Positions 1 through 8,969 of a DNA stretch of 64,000 bases are shown here, piece by piece. Position numbers and translations under genes: made by a program. Source of the DNA: Acinetobacter sp. WCHA55 (lineage in GTDB: Bacteria > Pseudomonadota > Gammaproteobacteria > Pseudomonadales > Moraxellaceae); assembly GCF_002165305.2 (NCBI RefSeq), contig NZ_CP032286.1:2604001-2668000 (forward strand). The letters are read 5' to 3'. Under the pieces are notes generated by a model, which worked only from the letters and a program-made list of their open reading frames with translations, made no database searches and was not told the origin of the DNA. Position 1 is the first letter of the stretch; every line of letters begins with the position of its first letter.

Positions 1-104
1 TCTGCATTATTATGTAATATAAATTATAGTAATCAACGCTATATTTCCCTATATTAGTCACATAACTATTGATAATCATTGTAGTCTCGTGGAGACAGTA
101 CACC

Positions 105-575
105 ATGAAACTTTTCAAATATTCTTTCGCAATTCTCGCCGTCATTTCTGTTTCAGCGTATACCATGAGTGATCGTCAATCCTCACAATTTCAAGTTAAA
201 ATGCAAGTTACAGAAATTTGCGATATTGGAACAGGCAGTACTTCGGATATTGATTTTGGAACAGTGACTCGTAATGCACAGAATGTGCAAGCGACAGGAA
301 GTTTAAATGTTTATTGTACCAATGGAACACCCTATAACATTGCGTTAAACAGCAATGGCAGTTTAACGCATAGTAATGATATTTCTATACAAATTCCTTA
401 TCAGCTATACCAAGATGCTGCCATGAGTAAAGAATGGGGCAACATTGCAGACAATCGTTTGTCTCAACAAGGTACTGGGCAAACGCAAAATATTATCATT
501 TGGGGAAAAGTTCCCAATGCTAATGTCCCTGCAGGACAATATAGTGACAAAGTGACCGCAACCATTACCTATTAA
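105..575 (+). CDS. Csu-type pilin, spore coat U domain (lone, convergent copy)
   Basis: Secreted pilin-like protein of about 156 residues with one spore coat protein U (SCPU) domain, the subunit fold of archaic (Csu-type) chaperone-usher pili. I start it at the ATG at 105 because GGAGA lies 9 bases upstream and a signal peptide follows (MKLFKYSFAILAVISVSAYT). The mature part has the family pattern: an early Cys in the TEICDIG segment, DIDFGTV, a second Cys (VYCTNGTPY), and the C-terminal donor-strand ending with VTATITY. It resembles the pilin at 4737-5213 but lies on the opposite strand and runs tail-to-tail into the adhesin gene. It is probably an accessory or alternative pilin of the same pilus. 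DNA upstream of the window could hold related genes. Confidence 0.8.
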   Translation: MKLFKYSFAILAVISVSAYTMSDRQSSQFQVKMQVTEICDIGTGSTSDIDFGTVTRNAQNVQATGSLNVYCTNGTPYNIALNSNGSLTHSNDISIQIPYQLYQDAAMSKEWGNIADNRLSQQGTGQTQNIIIWGKVPNANVPAGQYSDKVTATITY

Positions 576-598
576 GCTTAAAAGGAATAATGAGCAAC

Positions 599-1576
599 TT
601 AGTAAGTTAAAGTGACTGTGATTGTGTCGGAGTATTGTCCAACACTTGTGATCGTTTGAGCTGGAACAGCTGCATACACAGGAACACTCTGGTTATCTAC
701 AGGATAAAAAACATTCGCCTGCCATATTTGTGAACGACTAACATCTTTATATAAATTGTACTGAATATAACTTCCCACTGCATTTCTCATTCGTCTTTGG
801 CTTCCTTGCGCATTTACGCCATTATCCAAACTAACTTGCATACTGGTTCCTGTTGGACAAGCCAAACGGATAAGTCCTGAACCAAATAATGGGGTGTTTA
901 ATTGCTCAACAGCTCCAAAGTCAATATCCGTAGCCGATTGGATTAAACAACTATTTTCATAATTGGAGTTAACGATGAGGTTATTATTTCCTGTATTTGA
1001 ATTTGCAAAAACCTCTTCATTGCTGGGTATTGCAGAACCATAACGAAAAGCAGAATAAAGTTTCAGATTTACACTATTTGTGGTGTAACTTCTCGCAGGA
1101 ACCACTTGCCCAGCGAGCACTTGTCCATATATTTTAATTTGAGTACTTGCATTCGCCTGCCCAGCCTCGACTTGAAAAGTCTGGCACTGCGCCTGACTTT
1201 TACGGTCTGAACCTGGAATTTTGTACGTTCGCGCAGCATCATAGTACAAATGATAATTGAGCAGTGTTTCAGGATTATAGCTAATCATACTACGAGGATC
1301 ATTCCCCGAAGGAGATGTACTATCAATTGCTAAACACATTTTATATGTGACCGGCTGACTCCAATTAGAGTTACAGCTAACCGTGACGTCCGTTGAAGCA
1401 GTAGAAGAACCTTGAGCATTTGTAGTACCTAAACTGAGAGTTGCCCCCCCAATCCAGCAGCTTTCTGCATGCGCAGGCGAATAGATCAACCCACAACTAA
1501 GGAGCAACAAGCCAATACAAGCCAAATACTGGCTAGAATAGTTCATTTTAAACCAGTGACTGTAGTTTACTGACAT
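599..1576 (-). CDS. Two-domain tip adhesin of an archaic chaperone-usher pilus (CsuE-like)
   Basis: Predicted pilus tip adhesin of 325 residues, last gene of the pilus operon. A signal peptide precedes two SCPU-type domains: an N-terminal one beginning after the AHAESCWIGGA region, and a C-terminal one starting near residue 210 (CLIQSATDIDFGAV) and ending in a pilin-like ITVTLTY strand. This matches CsuE, whose N-terminal domain binds surfaces and whose C-terminal domain docks to the next subunit. The start codon overlaps the end of the usher gene by 10 bases, which indicates translational coupling; an internal Met at residue 11 is an alternative start with an equally good signal peptide. In the csu system this protein drives attachment to hydrophobic surfaces by exposed hydrophobic loops; binding specificity here is unknown. 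Confidence 0.85.
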   Translation of the reverse strand: MSVNYSHWFKMNYSSQYLACIGLLLLSCGLIYSPAHAESCWIGGATLSLGTTNAQGSSTASTDVTVSCNSNWSQPVTYKMCLAIDSTSPSGNDPRSMISYNPETLLNYHLYYDAARTYKIPGSDRKSQAQCQTFQVEAGQANASTQIKIYGQVLAGQVVPARSYTTNSVNLKLYSAFRYGSAIPSNEEVFANSNTGNNNLIVNSNYENSCLIQSATDIDFGAVEQLNTPLFGSGLIRLACPTGTSMQVSLDNGVNAQGSQRRMRNAVGSYIQYNLYKDVSRSQIWQANVFYPVDNQSVPVYAAVPAQTITSVGQYSDTITVTLTY

Positions 1577-3936
1577 ACGATTTGCCCCAAATCACTATAA
1601 CCATTTAAAGTTTCAAGATCTGGCAACTTTACTCTGCACTGCTTGAGCTGATCACCTATATATAGGGTATTATTTTTTACATTATCCAAATACACCATAC
1701 CATCATGCGCCACAATAGTCGTCGGTTGAAGTTGCTCATTTGGTTTTTCTTGCCAGACAGAAGTTCCTACCGAAAGGTTATTTCCTTGCAAATCGACCAC
1801 TTGAAGTTGTACTGATTTGACCTGATACATCGGGAACCGAATAAATACCCCACTCGACTGCCGAGGAACTGCATCTTGCTGGGTCGTTTCAATTTTTAAA
1901 TTGATCGGTAAATCCAAAGTATCTACAGCCACACTGTTATGCTGATATGGATTTAAATAATCAAGCAGTAAATAACCTTTCCGATTTGTTTTACCAATTA
2001 AACGATTTTCTAAACGTACAGGTACATCTGCAACTTGATCTGTTGAAACAACTGCAAATGAACCATTGCCCAGACGTTTAGCTAATACTGTATCTTTTAA
2101 AATCACCAACCCACCACTCACAGAAGCATAAGCACTGGTATTATTTTGTTGATCAGATTCGGTATGTTGCACATTAAATTGTGCCAAACCATAACGTCCT
2201 AAATAATCCAACTGCCCCTGAAATTGTGAATATTGCTCAGTATGGTTGGCTAAAGCTTGCCAACCTAAACCACCTTGGTCTTGATCCACAGAATGTAAAA
2301 CATTCAGACTCATTTGGTTTTGGTCATTGCTACGCTGAGCGGTAAGTGTCGCAGAATTACGCTTTGCCCATGGTAAATTTAAAGATAGATAATAACTATT
2401 CTCTTTATTTAACAAGTCACGGCTATAACTCAAACTCAAGTTCATTCGTCGCGGTAAAATATAAGACCAGTTGAGCAAGACAAAACGATTACTCGCTTGA
2501 TCTATGTATTCCTGCTGAATATAGCTACCGCCAAATTGTCCAAATTTAGTATTTAGTCCCATATAAAATTGATCGGACTGGCTTGCAAATGTTGCATCGT
2601 TTAAGCTTGCAATATCATTAAACTGTCCGAACTGACGTAGGCCATTATAGTTTAGACTGAGCAATGCGGAGTTCCAGCTATAGCCAAAACCCAACAATTG
2701 ACCTTGTTGCTCGGATGTATGGCTATAAGCATAGGAAACATTGATTTGCCCTGCGCGCTTGCCTAATTGATAAACTGTTCCTAAACCTGCTTGTTGCAAT
2801 TGTTCTGTAAGCTCGGCATGCGTTTCAACTGTGAAAGTATTGCTTAGCCCATAACGATAATTTCCACTAAAAGCGGGATCATTCGCATAATCAAAAGAAG
2901 ATAGACCATAATTAAGCTTAGGATAACCCAAGTTCAAAGACCAATCATTTAGTCCCTGTGCCAATAAATGATTGGCACGATACAAAGAAAAACTTTGAAC
3001 TTGTTGCTGACCATTGATGTCGGTAATGACCATCTGGGCATTTCCAGCCCCCGTAATACTCGGGATGGTTTGGATATCAAATTGCCCCGGTACCACATTT
3101 TGTGAAGATTGCTTGATCCCATTAATAATCAGATCAATTTGAGAGGGCAAAGTCACCTGCCCCTTAAAACTCATTAAGGGCGTGGTTACCGTATAAGGCT
3201 GTAATGCAAAGTTTTTAGATATGCTCAAACCGCTCAAACGCGTTGAACGTGTCCATGTAAGCGCATCACTTTGAGCATCACCTAAACGCAATCGAAGTAA
3301 TTGATTTGGAAAATCTTTTTCCCAATACGTATCAAGTATTTGACCATCAGTCGCGACATGATCTCGATACTGATAATTTCCTGACAGACTTAAAACGCCA
3401 TTAAATAAGCCAAAATAGCGTAGCTCATTCCAACCATTAAATGAAAAAACATCATCATTTTGTTGGGCAAAGGCCGTGTAGTTAAGTAACAACCCCTTTT
3501 TTTCTTGTAATGGGTTAATACTGGCGGCAGGTAAAGCTTGATAACCATATTGGTTTTGTCCGCTTAACAACTCAACGGGTACTTGTATTGATATTTTCTG
3601 ATTCAAATCATCATACTGATAGCTCAACCCATTAATTTGATCAAGTGCAATATAAGTCGCTTGATCAATGAGCATTTGCGGAGCATCCGCATGAATGGCA
3701 AAACTATCTAAAGATGCACGGTCTATATAAAGCTGTTGACCTCGTTGCAGGAAATGACCAATTTGTGGCTGAACAGACTGATTAAGTTCGACATCCAAGT
3801 ATAAGTCTTGCTGGATTTCACTTGCTTGCTCTGGGGAGTCCGACTCTGCAAAAACGTGAGGAGCAATAACAATAATTAGCCCTGCACAGAGTAAACGACC
3901 GACTCGAACGTTAAATGAAGAAACTCCTAAAGACAT
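1567..3936 (-). CDS. Fimbrial outer-membrane usher (CsuD-like)
   Basis: Outer-membrane usher of 789 residues that accepts chaperone-subunit complexes and assembles and secretes the pilus. It has a signal peptide ending at VFA-ES, an N-terminal chaperone-binding region, a long beta-barrel rich in Tyr/Ser/Asn strands, a plug-like section around residues 240-330 (IDLIINGIKQSSQNVVPG, then IPSITGAGNAQMVITDINGQ, the usher signature), and C-terminal beta-sandwich domains (VPVRLENRLIGKTNRKGY). The length suits the PapC/CsuD family. It lies 6 bases after the chaperone gene and overlaps the adhesin gene, so the three are cotranscribed. The barrel sequence is of the archaic type, in keeping with SCPU subunits rather than classical fimbrillins. 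Confidence 0.92.
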   Translation of the reverse strand: MSLGVSSFNVRVGRLLCAGLIIVIAPHVFAESDSPEQASEIQQDLYLDVELNQSVQPQIGHFLQRGQQLYIDRASLDSFAIHADAPQMLIDQATYIALDQINGLSYQYDDLNQKISIQVPVELLSGQNQYGYQALPAASINPLQEKKGLLLNYTAFAQQNDDVFSFNGWNELRYFGLFNGVLSLSGNYQYRDHVATDGQILDTYWEKDFPNQLLRLRLGDAQSDALTWTRSTRLSGLSISKNFALQPYTVTTPLMSFKGQVTLPSQIDLIINGIKQSSQNVVPGQFDIQTIPSITGAGNAQMVITDINGQQQVQSFSLYRANHLLAQGLNDWSLNLGYPKLNYGLSSFDYANDPAFSGNYRYGLSNTFTVETHAELTEQLQQAGLGTVYQLGKRAGQINVSYAYSHTSEQQGQLLGFGYSWNSALLSLNYNGLRQFGQFNDIASLNDATFASQSDQFYMGLNTKFGQFGGSYIQQEYIDQASNRFVLLNWSYILPRRMNLSLSYSRDLLNKENSYYLSLNLPWAKRNSATLTAQRSNDQNQMSLNVLHSVDQDQGGLGWQALANHTEQYSQFQGQLDYLGRYGLAQFNVQHTESDQQNNTSAYASVSGGLVILKDTVLAKRLGNGSFAVVSTDQVADVPVRLENRLIGKTNRKGYLLLDYLNPYQHNSVAVDTLDLPINLKIETTQQDAVPRQSSGVFIRFPMYQVKSVQLQVVDLQGNNLSVGTSVWQEKPNEQLQPTTIVAHDGMVYLDNVKNNTLYIGDQLKQCRVKLPDLETLNGYSDLGQIVCQ

Positions 3937-3942
3937 ACAATA

Positions 3943-4692
3943 TCAAGGAGATATAGGAAGTTCTTGTTCCCGAACATCCATATTTACAACTGCTACAAAT
4001 TTTCCATTAGGTTTGACATTTATCGTAGCAGGAATAGGCCATTGCATACTTTGACCACTCAGCACATAACCCATGAGTCCTTTTTGGATGGGTGTTTTTT
4101 GCCCCTGCGCATCAACATAGGCAAACTGGCTAAAACGTTTATAGTGCGGAGACAGATTAGTAACCGTTAATTTGTTCGCATTGTATTTAAATGTCATGCC
4201 ATTGAGCGAGGTTACACCTTGTTGAATGACATCAGCGCTTGAGGCCTTAAAAAATACAGGAATTGAATATTTCAGCAACAACTGAAGACCACTTTGCTTT
4301 TCTGCTTGAGGGTTCGGTAGCTCATCAACAATCAAACGATAAGCTTGCTCAGATGAGTTATTGCTTGCAGTACTACGAATAAGACGAACCAACTGTCTTT
4401 GGCCTGCGGGAATCGTCAATACCATTGGGCTTGCGATCAGATCTTTAGACGGGGTTAAAATATCTTGATTATTGGTTTGCGTCCAAGCATTTACCCGAAC
4501 TTGACCTTGGATGGCTTCATCCCCAGTATTGGTTAACCAAAGTTCTTTGACTTTTTCTTGAGGCGAAAATTCCAATAAAATAGGCGCAACCTGCAAACTG
4601 GCAGCATGCGCCTGTGTCATAAAAATACTCGTTGCCAATATACCTAAGCTACACTTACGCAGTACATTTGACCAACGCGACGTATTTTTCAT
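3943..4692 (-). CDS. Periplasmic pilus chaperone (CsuC-like)
   Basis: Periplasmic chaperone of 249 residues with a signal peptide (cleavage near AHA-ASL) followed by a two-Ig-domain PapD-like fold. Family features visible are the N-terminal LQVAPILLEFSPQEKVKELWLTN strand region, the GQRQLVRLIRS motif of the F1/G1 donor strand area, and the LLLKYSIPVFFK segment. Archaic chaperones cap each subunit by donor-strand complementation and carry it to the usher. It sits between the major pilin and the usher, 44 bases after the pilin gene. The AT-rich 44-base gap could allow stronger expression of the pilin than of the assembly genes, but I see no clear terminator there. Confidence 0.9.
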   Translation of the reverse strand: MKNTSRWSNVLRKCSLGILATSIFMTQAHAASLQVAPILLEFSPQEKVKELWLTNTGDEAIQGQVRVNAWTQTNNQDILTPSKDLIASPMVLTIPAGQRQLVRLIRSTASNNSSEQAYRLIVDELPNPQAEKQSGLQLLLKYSIPVFFKASSADVIQQGVTSLNGMTFKYNANKLTVTNLSPHYKRFSQFAYVDAQGQKTPIQKGLMGYVLSGQSMQWPIPATINVKPNGKFVAVVNMDVREQELPISP

Positions 4693-4736
4693 GCCGATAC
4701 CCTTATTCGTGAAGAATATCCTTACGATAGCAAAAA

Positions 4737-5213
4737 TTAATACGTTACTGTAGCGGTTACCGTGTCGATATATTTACCTGCTCGAACATTTGTTGAACCA
4801 GATACTTTTGCAACAACAGGAATAGCCTGTACGCTACCTGAACCTACACCAGAGTATAGATTACTATTATTATCCCACTGGCTTTTGTCACTCGCATTTT
4901 GGAATAACTGATATGCGATGCTAGATGAAGTATCTGTCTCATGTGTCATTTTCCCACTGCCTGCTAAACCCACTTTGTATGGTGTTTGGCTTGTACAAGT
5001 AACATTTAATGTACCTGTTTTATCATTTGCAGCCACAGCACTGTTTACACTACCAAAATCAATATCAGTGGCATTGATTGCACAAGTAGAAAGCACTTCA
5101 ATTTTCACTTTAAAGTCAGCAGTTGCCGTTTTTGATGTGGTAGCCGCATTTGCCTGTCCAGCTAAAATTAAACCAGCGGAAGCCAATAATGCAGTAGTAA
5201 GAAAATTTTTCAT
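4737..5213 (-). CDS. Major pilin subunit, spore coat U domain (CsuA/B-like)
   Basis: Predicted major rod subunit, 158 residues, first gene of the pilus operon. Signal peptide ends at AGQANA-ATTSK. The mature protein has the SCPU pattern: VLSTCAINATDIDFGSV, a second Cys in LNVTCTSQTPY, and a C-terminal strand IDTVTATVTY. In Csu pili the N-terminal extension (here about residues 24-40, alternating hydrophobic) is donated into the preceding subunit. Compared with the six-gene csuA/BABCDE locus, no separate CsuA and CsuB subunits lie between this gene and the chaperone, so this is a reduced four-gene locus unless the lone pilin at 105-575 supplies another subunit. The long AT-rich region upstream probably carries its promoter. 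Confidence 0.88.
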   Translation of the reverse strand: MKNFLTTALLASAGLILAGQANAATTSKTATADFKVKIEVLSTCAINATDIDFGSVNSAVAANDKTGTLNVTCTSQTPYKVGLAGSGKMTHETDTSSSIAYQLFQNASDKSQWDNNSNLYSGVGSGSVQAIPVVAKVSGSTNVRAGKYIDTVTATVTY

Positions 5214-5799
5214 ATAACGACCTAAAACTATTAAATTAGATAATCAAAAAGCAATCGCCATGAATAACATTGCTTTTTATAGATACTTTTTTATATAGAG
5301 GTTCACACATATAAAAAGTAAGTGTGAAATATATCGCATTTTTTAAAATTTTCAATAATTTTATTTATTTTTTGGCATTTTTTGTTATTTTCATCTTTTT
5401 TTATTTATATAATAGTGAAACAATAAGCATAGTAGAAGATTATAGATTTTGAAGCACAATTTTGTTCTAAAATTCCATAAACGAGTGAGGTAATCGCTTA
5501 AAAATTAAAAATAAATGATGATATGTCGAATAAAAAAGTCAGCAACATACTGGGTTTTAAAACTCGATAAACATGATTGCTATCAATGATCGATTGCCCC
5601 TCTAAACCAACCATTCGTCGTAGATTCAAGCTAATTTAATCAGGATAAAAAGCGGATAAGGGAACACGGCTCTTCATGTGTCATTCCGTTTATCTACATA
5701 CTGAAGAAGTGATGTGGACATTGAGCGATCTTCAGTACGACTGAATGTGATTTAAAACGAAAAAGCACTGAATAAATTTCATCTCATATCGTATTCGTT
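5214..5799. other. Intergenic region upstream of the pilus operon
   Basis: No gene seen in 586 bases. The half next to the pilin gene is very AT-rich (T and A runs at 5330-5420) and should hold the pilus promoter, but I cannot pick it with certainty. The half next to mdcH has a perfect 9-base inverted repeat, TACTGAAGA at 5699-5707 and TCTTCAGTA at 5729-5737. It has no T-run after it, so it is not a clear intrinsic terminator; it could end the mdc transcript with help or bind a protein. Confidence 0.5.
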
Positions 5800-6723
5800 T
5801 CAGGATGATCCAATACTTTGTTTTTCTAACCATGCCTGTAACCCAGACCAAGTTTTAAAATCATCTACTGCTCTGACCGTACAACGTGGATGTCGTTCCA
5901 ATAACATTTTGCTTAATGCAGTACCTGGACCAATTTCTAAAACCAGATCCGGTTGATTTTCTTGAATGGCAGTTAAGCAGGAATCCCAATCTATGGCATG
6001 ATTCATTTGTTCAATCAGTGCTTCAACCGCTTCGCTGGATTGATAATATTTATGTCCACCAGAGCCGCTAATGATTGGAATACGTAAACGATTGAAGGTC
6101 TGTTGATGTAATACTTGCTGATACGGTGCTACAGCGTTATTCATTAAGCATGTGTGTGATGGAATGGTGACATTGAGTCGTTTGGCTGAACGTACGCCCA
6201 ACTGTTCAAGTTGTAATGCGAGTTGTTGCAAATTTTCATCATCACCGCCAACAATAAAACTACTGTCATTAATTTTGATTGAAAGTGAGGTAGCCGTTGA
6301 ATTTAGAACAGGTTCAAGTGTTTTCCAATTGATTCCCTGAACTGCCACTAACCCGCTTGGGACTTGTGTAGCACCTGACATCAACAGGGCACGCTGCTGT
6401 GCCAAATATAAGCCCTGCTCAAAACTAGTTTCACTAGAACAAATTAATGCACTGAGCTCACCAAGCGAATAACCCGAAAAACTGATAACTTCATCCAGCT
6501 TGTGTTTTAACTTTTGCCATCGACACCATTGCAGCGCAAAAATAAAAGGCTGAGCAAAGGCATTTGGATATAAATCTGCCTCAGCAAGATTGGGATCAAA
6601 TAATTTGGGTAAATGTTGTTGCAGGTGATCACGGACATTTAATTCGATAGCCAAGTCTTTTAATTGCTGAACATGGGATAAATTCTGTAAGCCCTGTCCA
6701 CTAAATACGATTGCGAAATTCAT
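5800..6723 (-). CDS. mdcH: Malonyl-CoA:ACP transacylase of malonate decarboxylase
   Basis: Epsilon subunit of the malonate decarboxylase system, 307 residues. It transfers a malonyl group to start the catalytic cycle on the holo-ACP subunit MdcC. It has the FabD-type acyltransferase fold: FSGQGLQNLSHVQQL at the N terminus, the nucleophile motif GYSLGELSAL near residue 87, and a C-terminal EIGPGTALSKML segment. It is the last gene of the operon and overlaps mdcB by 23 bases. Position, length and motifs fit MdcH rather than the general FabD, which would sit with other fatty-acid synthesis genes. Confidence 0.92.
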   Translation of the reverse strand: MNFAIVFSGQGLQNLSHVQQLKDLAIELNVRDHLQQHLPKLFDPNLAEADLYPNAFAQPFIFALQWCRWQKLKHKLDEVISFSGYSLGELSALICSSETSFEQGLYLAQQRALLMSGATQVPSGLVAVQGINWKTLEPVLNSTATSLSIKINDSSFIVGGDDENLQQLALQLEQLGVRSAKRLNVTIPSHTCLMNNAVAPYQQVLHQQTFNRLRIPIISGSGGHKYYQSSEAVEALIEQMNHAIDWDSCLTAIQENQPDLVLEIGPGTALSKMLLERHPRCTVRAVDDFKTWSGLQAWLEKQSIGSS

Positions 6724-7579
6724 GTTCCACCTTTAACAAAAACAAGGTCACGCCGAGTAAGTCTGCACTACCACCTGGACTAAGTCGGTGTTGGATAAAA
6801 TAATCATCGATTTTCTGTACATCTTCAACCCAGTTTGATTGCAATACGCCACCACGTGCCAGGAATTGCTTAGCCATATCCTGCACAATATATAAAGCGG
6901 ATAAACCACCACGCCAAACAATATTGGTATCTTGCAAATGAGCCATTAAAGCAAACAAGGTTTGAATCGTGGCTTGACTCTGATCGGCTGTTTTTTCATA
7001 AATGCTTAAATAATACGGAAGTGCAATATCCATGACCGTTCTAAACCCAGAAGCCACCTCTTCGATTGCCCCCGTAATGCCATATTGACTCCGCATACGC
7101 TGACCATGACTATTTGGATTACGTTCTAAATGGTGCAGCAAATCATCCTGCCAAGTGCGCTTTAACATTCTACTAACAGCATCAGCATGTATAGGTTCAT
7201 CTGCGGCTAAACATTTACCCACTGCGGCACTAGCAAAACCCAAATTGAAAATTGCGCCTTTATGGGTATTAATCTGATTTGTCGCAATCATCATGTCTTG
7301 TTCAGCTTGAATACCGCATTGTCGAATGCCTTCAAAACTGACTTCATGGTAACCATTTAAACATTGTTCTTGAAAATAATGAGTGAGTGACTGGATGCTG
7401 CGCTCAAACAAGCTAAAATCCATATCTTGATGGCTACCCTGTGAAGTTGGACAAACTAAGCCAGGTTTATGAGCCAAACTGACTTCTTCATACAGTGCAG
7501 TCCGTGCAAGTAAATCTAAGCGCATCGCATGTTGCGAAATATCTAATAATAAATGGTCATGCTTCTGTACAGTTTGCAT
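6701..7579 (-). CDS. mdcB: Triphosphoribosyl-dephospho-CoA synthase
   Basis: Makes 2'-(5''-triphosphoribosyl)-3'-dephospho-CoA from ATP and dephospho-CoA, the precursor of the MdcC prosthetic group. The 292-residue protein belongs to the CitG/MdcB family: ALYEEVSLAHKPGLVCP near residue 30, HKGAIFNLGFASAA around residue 105, and the C-terminal SPGGSADLLGVTLFLL segment are characteristic. It overlaps mdcG upstream and mdcH downstream by 23 bases each, so the three genes are tightly coupled. Confidence 0.93.
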   Translation of the reverse strand: MQTVQKHDHLLLDISQHAMRLDLLARTALYEEVSLAHKPGLVCPTSQGSHQDMDFSLFERSIQSLTHYFQEQCLNGYHEVSFEGIRQCGIQAEQDMMIATNQINTHKGAIFNLGFASAAVGKCLAADEPIHADAVSRMLKRTWQDDLLHHLERNPNSHGQRMRSQYGITGAIEEVASGFRTVMDIALPYYLSIYEKTADQSQATIQTLFALMAHLQDTNIVWRGGLSALYIVQDMAKQFLARGGVLQSNWVEDVQKIDDYFIQHRLSPGGSADLLGVTLFLLKVEHEFRNRI

Positions 7580-8237
7580 CTTCTAGATTCCATTCTAAGA
7601 GTTGTTCTAATTTCAGCATATCCACACGCTGAATTCCCTTAGCAATAATGCTCTGCTGAACATCAGGGTAAATCATCAGCAATTCATTAAATGACACATG
7701 CCATTCAGGATGGATTTGAATTTCTCCATCTAGAGGAATTTGGCTCAAAAGCCGCGTCTTCTGTATAAGTTGTAAAATGTCGGCAAGTCTTGAATTATCC
7801 TGTGGATATAAAACCAAATCCAGATCAGAACTCGCACGAATATAAGCTTCTTTGGTCAGATATTGATAGGCATAAGAGCCGTAGACATACACTTCACAGT
7901 TCAGTGCTAATAAAGCTTCCGCAAAACTGCTAAGCGAAGGTTCTTGATGGGTTTGCCCAGATTCTTTTAACAAGGTATGTAAAGACAGTGGTCGCGTGGT
8001 TAATTGAATTTCATCAGCATCCACCAAGCACGCCACACGATATTTAATACCCTCGACCAAGCAATTGATCGCCAGCTTAACTTGACTTGCATCTATACTG
8101 TCCTGCCGACAAATGGTCATCGGCACTGACTGTTGCAACAACTGATACACTTTCTGTTTAGCAGGTTCAGGTAAGGTACTATCCAAAAAATGTAGTTCTG
8201 CTGCGGGATGCAAATACGCTAAGTCATGACGATCCAT
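7557..8237 (-). CDS. mdcG: Phosphoribosyl-dephospho-CoA transferase (MdcC holo-ACP synthase)
   Basis: Attaches the phosphoribosyl-dephospho-CoA group to MdcC. I start it at the ATG at 8237 (MDRHDLAYLHP), which has AAGGAG seven bases upstream, rather than the TTG two codons earlier. The 226-residue product has a nucleotidyltransferase-like core with GSYAYQYLTKEAYI followed by SSDLDLVLYP, the metal-binding acidic motif. It is 11 bases downstream of mdcE and overlaps mdcB. Confidence 0.9.
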   Translation of the reverse strand: MDRHDLAYLHPAAELHFLDSTLPEPAKQKVYQLLQQSVPMTICRQDSIDASQVKLAINCLVEGIKYRVACLVDADEIQLTTRPLSLHTLLKESGQTHQEPSLSSFAEALLALNCEVYVYGSYAYQYLTKEAYIRASSDLDLVLYPQDNSRLADILQLIQKTRLLSQIPLDGEIQIHPEWHVSFNELLMIYPDVQQSIIAKGIQRVDMLKLEQLLEWNLEDANCTEA

Positions 8238-8248
8238 GTGCAATCTCC

Positions 8249-8965
8249 TTAACTGTGTGCAACTTTCTCGATTACTTGGTTACATAACTGACGACCTTGG
8301 CGTTGCTGGCCAACAACACGGCGCTGATCTGTAATGTAACTTTCGAGATGCTGTTGCTGATTTAAAAGGGCTTGGCTAATCCAGTCAGACTCTAAATCTG
8401 GCCAAATAGCATTGATGGCACCCATTTTGTAGAAATTTTCTACACCCGGAGCAAAGATAGCTGAACTTTGCGACAGGTCTTTCAATTTCTCTACAGGGAT
8501 TTTGGTCACACGTGCCATGGCATTTAAGTCCATCACTTTCACTTGTGAATCACTGAGTGCGTAAACTTCATTGGCCATCAGTCCATAAGACAAGAACCCA
8601 CCACTCACCGCTTGGCCAAAAATAATAGCTAAATTGGCATGACCACTACGGCGCAGCAAATCGACACAAGAGGCCAAATGCGCAAAAGTACGGTTTAAAC
8701 ACAACAGTTCATCTGCACGTGAAAGGTCTTGTCCTTGGGTATCAACAATAAACACCACAGGGGTTTTCTGCTGTTGCTGAATCAATTTCAGAATTTCGCC
8801 TGCAAGTTCAATCGCAATTTCCTGATTGATAGGGGCTGCATTGACCGTACCCAATATGCGCACTGGACCTGCTTCAGTTTCAGCATTGCCTTTAATCACA
8901 TAACCATTAATTTGGTAGTCCAATTGCTTGGGAAATAATTGTTTTAAAAGTAATTCTGTATTCAT
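8249..8965 (-). CDS. mdcE: Malonate decarboxylase, gamma subunit
   Basis: Gamma subunit, 238 residues, which pairs with MdcD to form the biotin-independent decarboxylase that converts malonyl-S-ACP into acetyl-S-ACP and CO2. It has the crotonase/carboxyltransferase fold: TPVVFIVDTQGQDLSRADE near residue 70, GHANLAIIFGQAVSGGFLSYG (oxyanion-type glycines) around residue 110. AAGGATAAGCAG precedes the ATG. It starts 4 bases after mdcD. Confidence 0.93.
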   Translation of the reverse strand: MNTELLLKQLFPKQLDYQINGYVIKGNAETEAGPVRILGTVNAAPINQEIAIELAGEILKLIQQQQKTPVVFIVDTQGQDLSRADELLCLNRTFAHLASCVDLLRRSGHANLAIIFGQAVSGGFLSYGLMANEVYALSDSQVKVMDLNAMARVTKIPVEKLKDLSQSSAIFAPGVENFYKMGAINAIWPDLESDWISQALLNQQQHLESYITDQRRVVGQQRQGRQLCNQVIEKVAHS

Positions 8966-8969
8966 CTGC

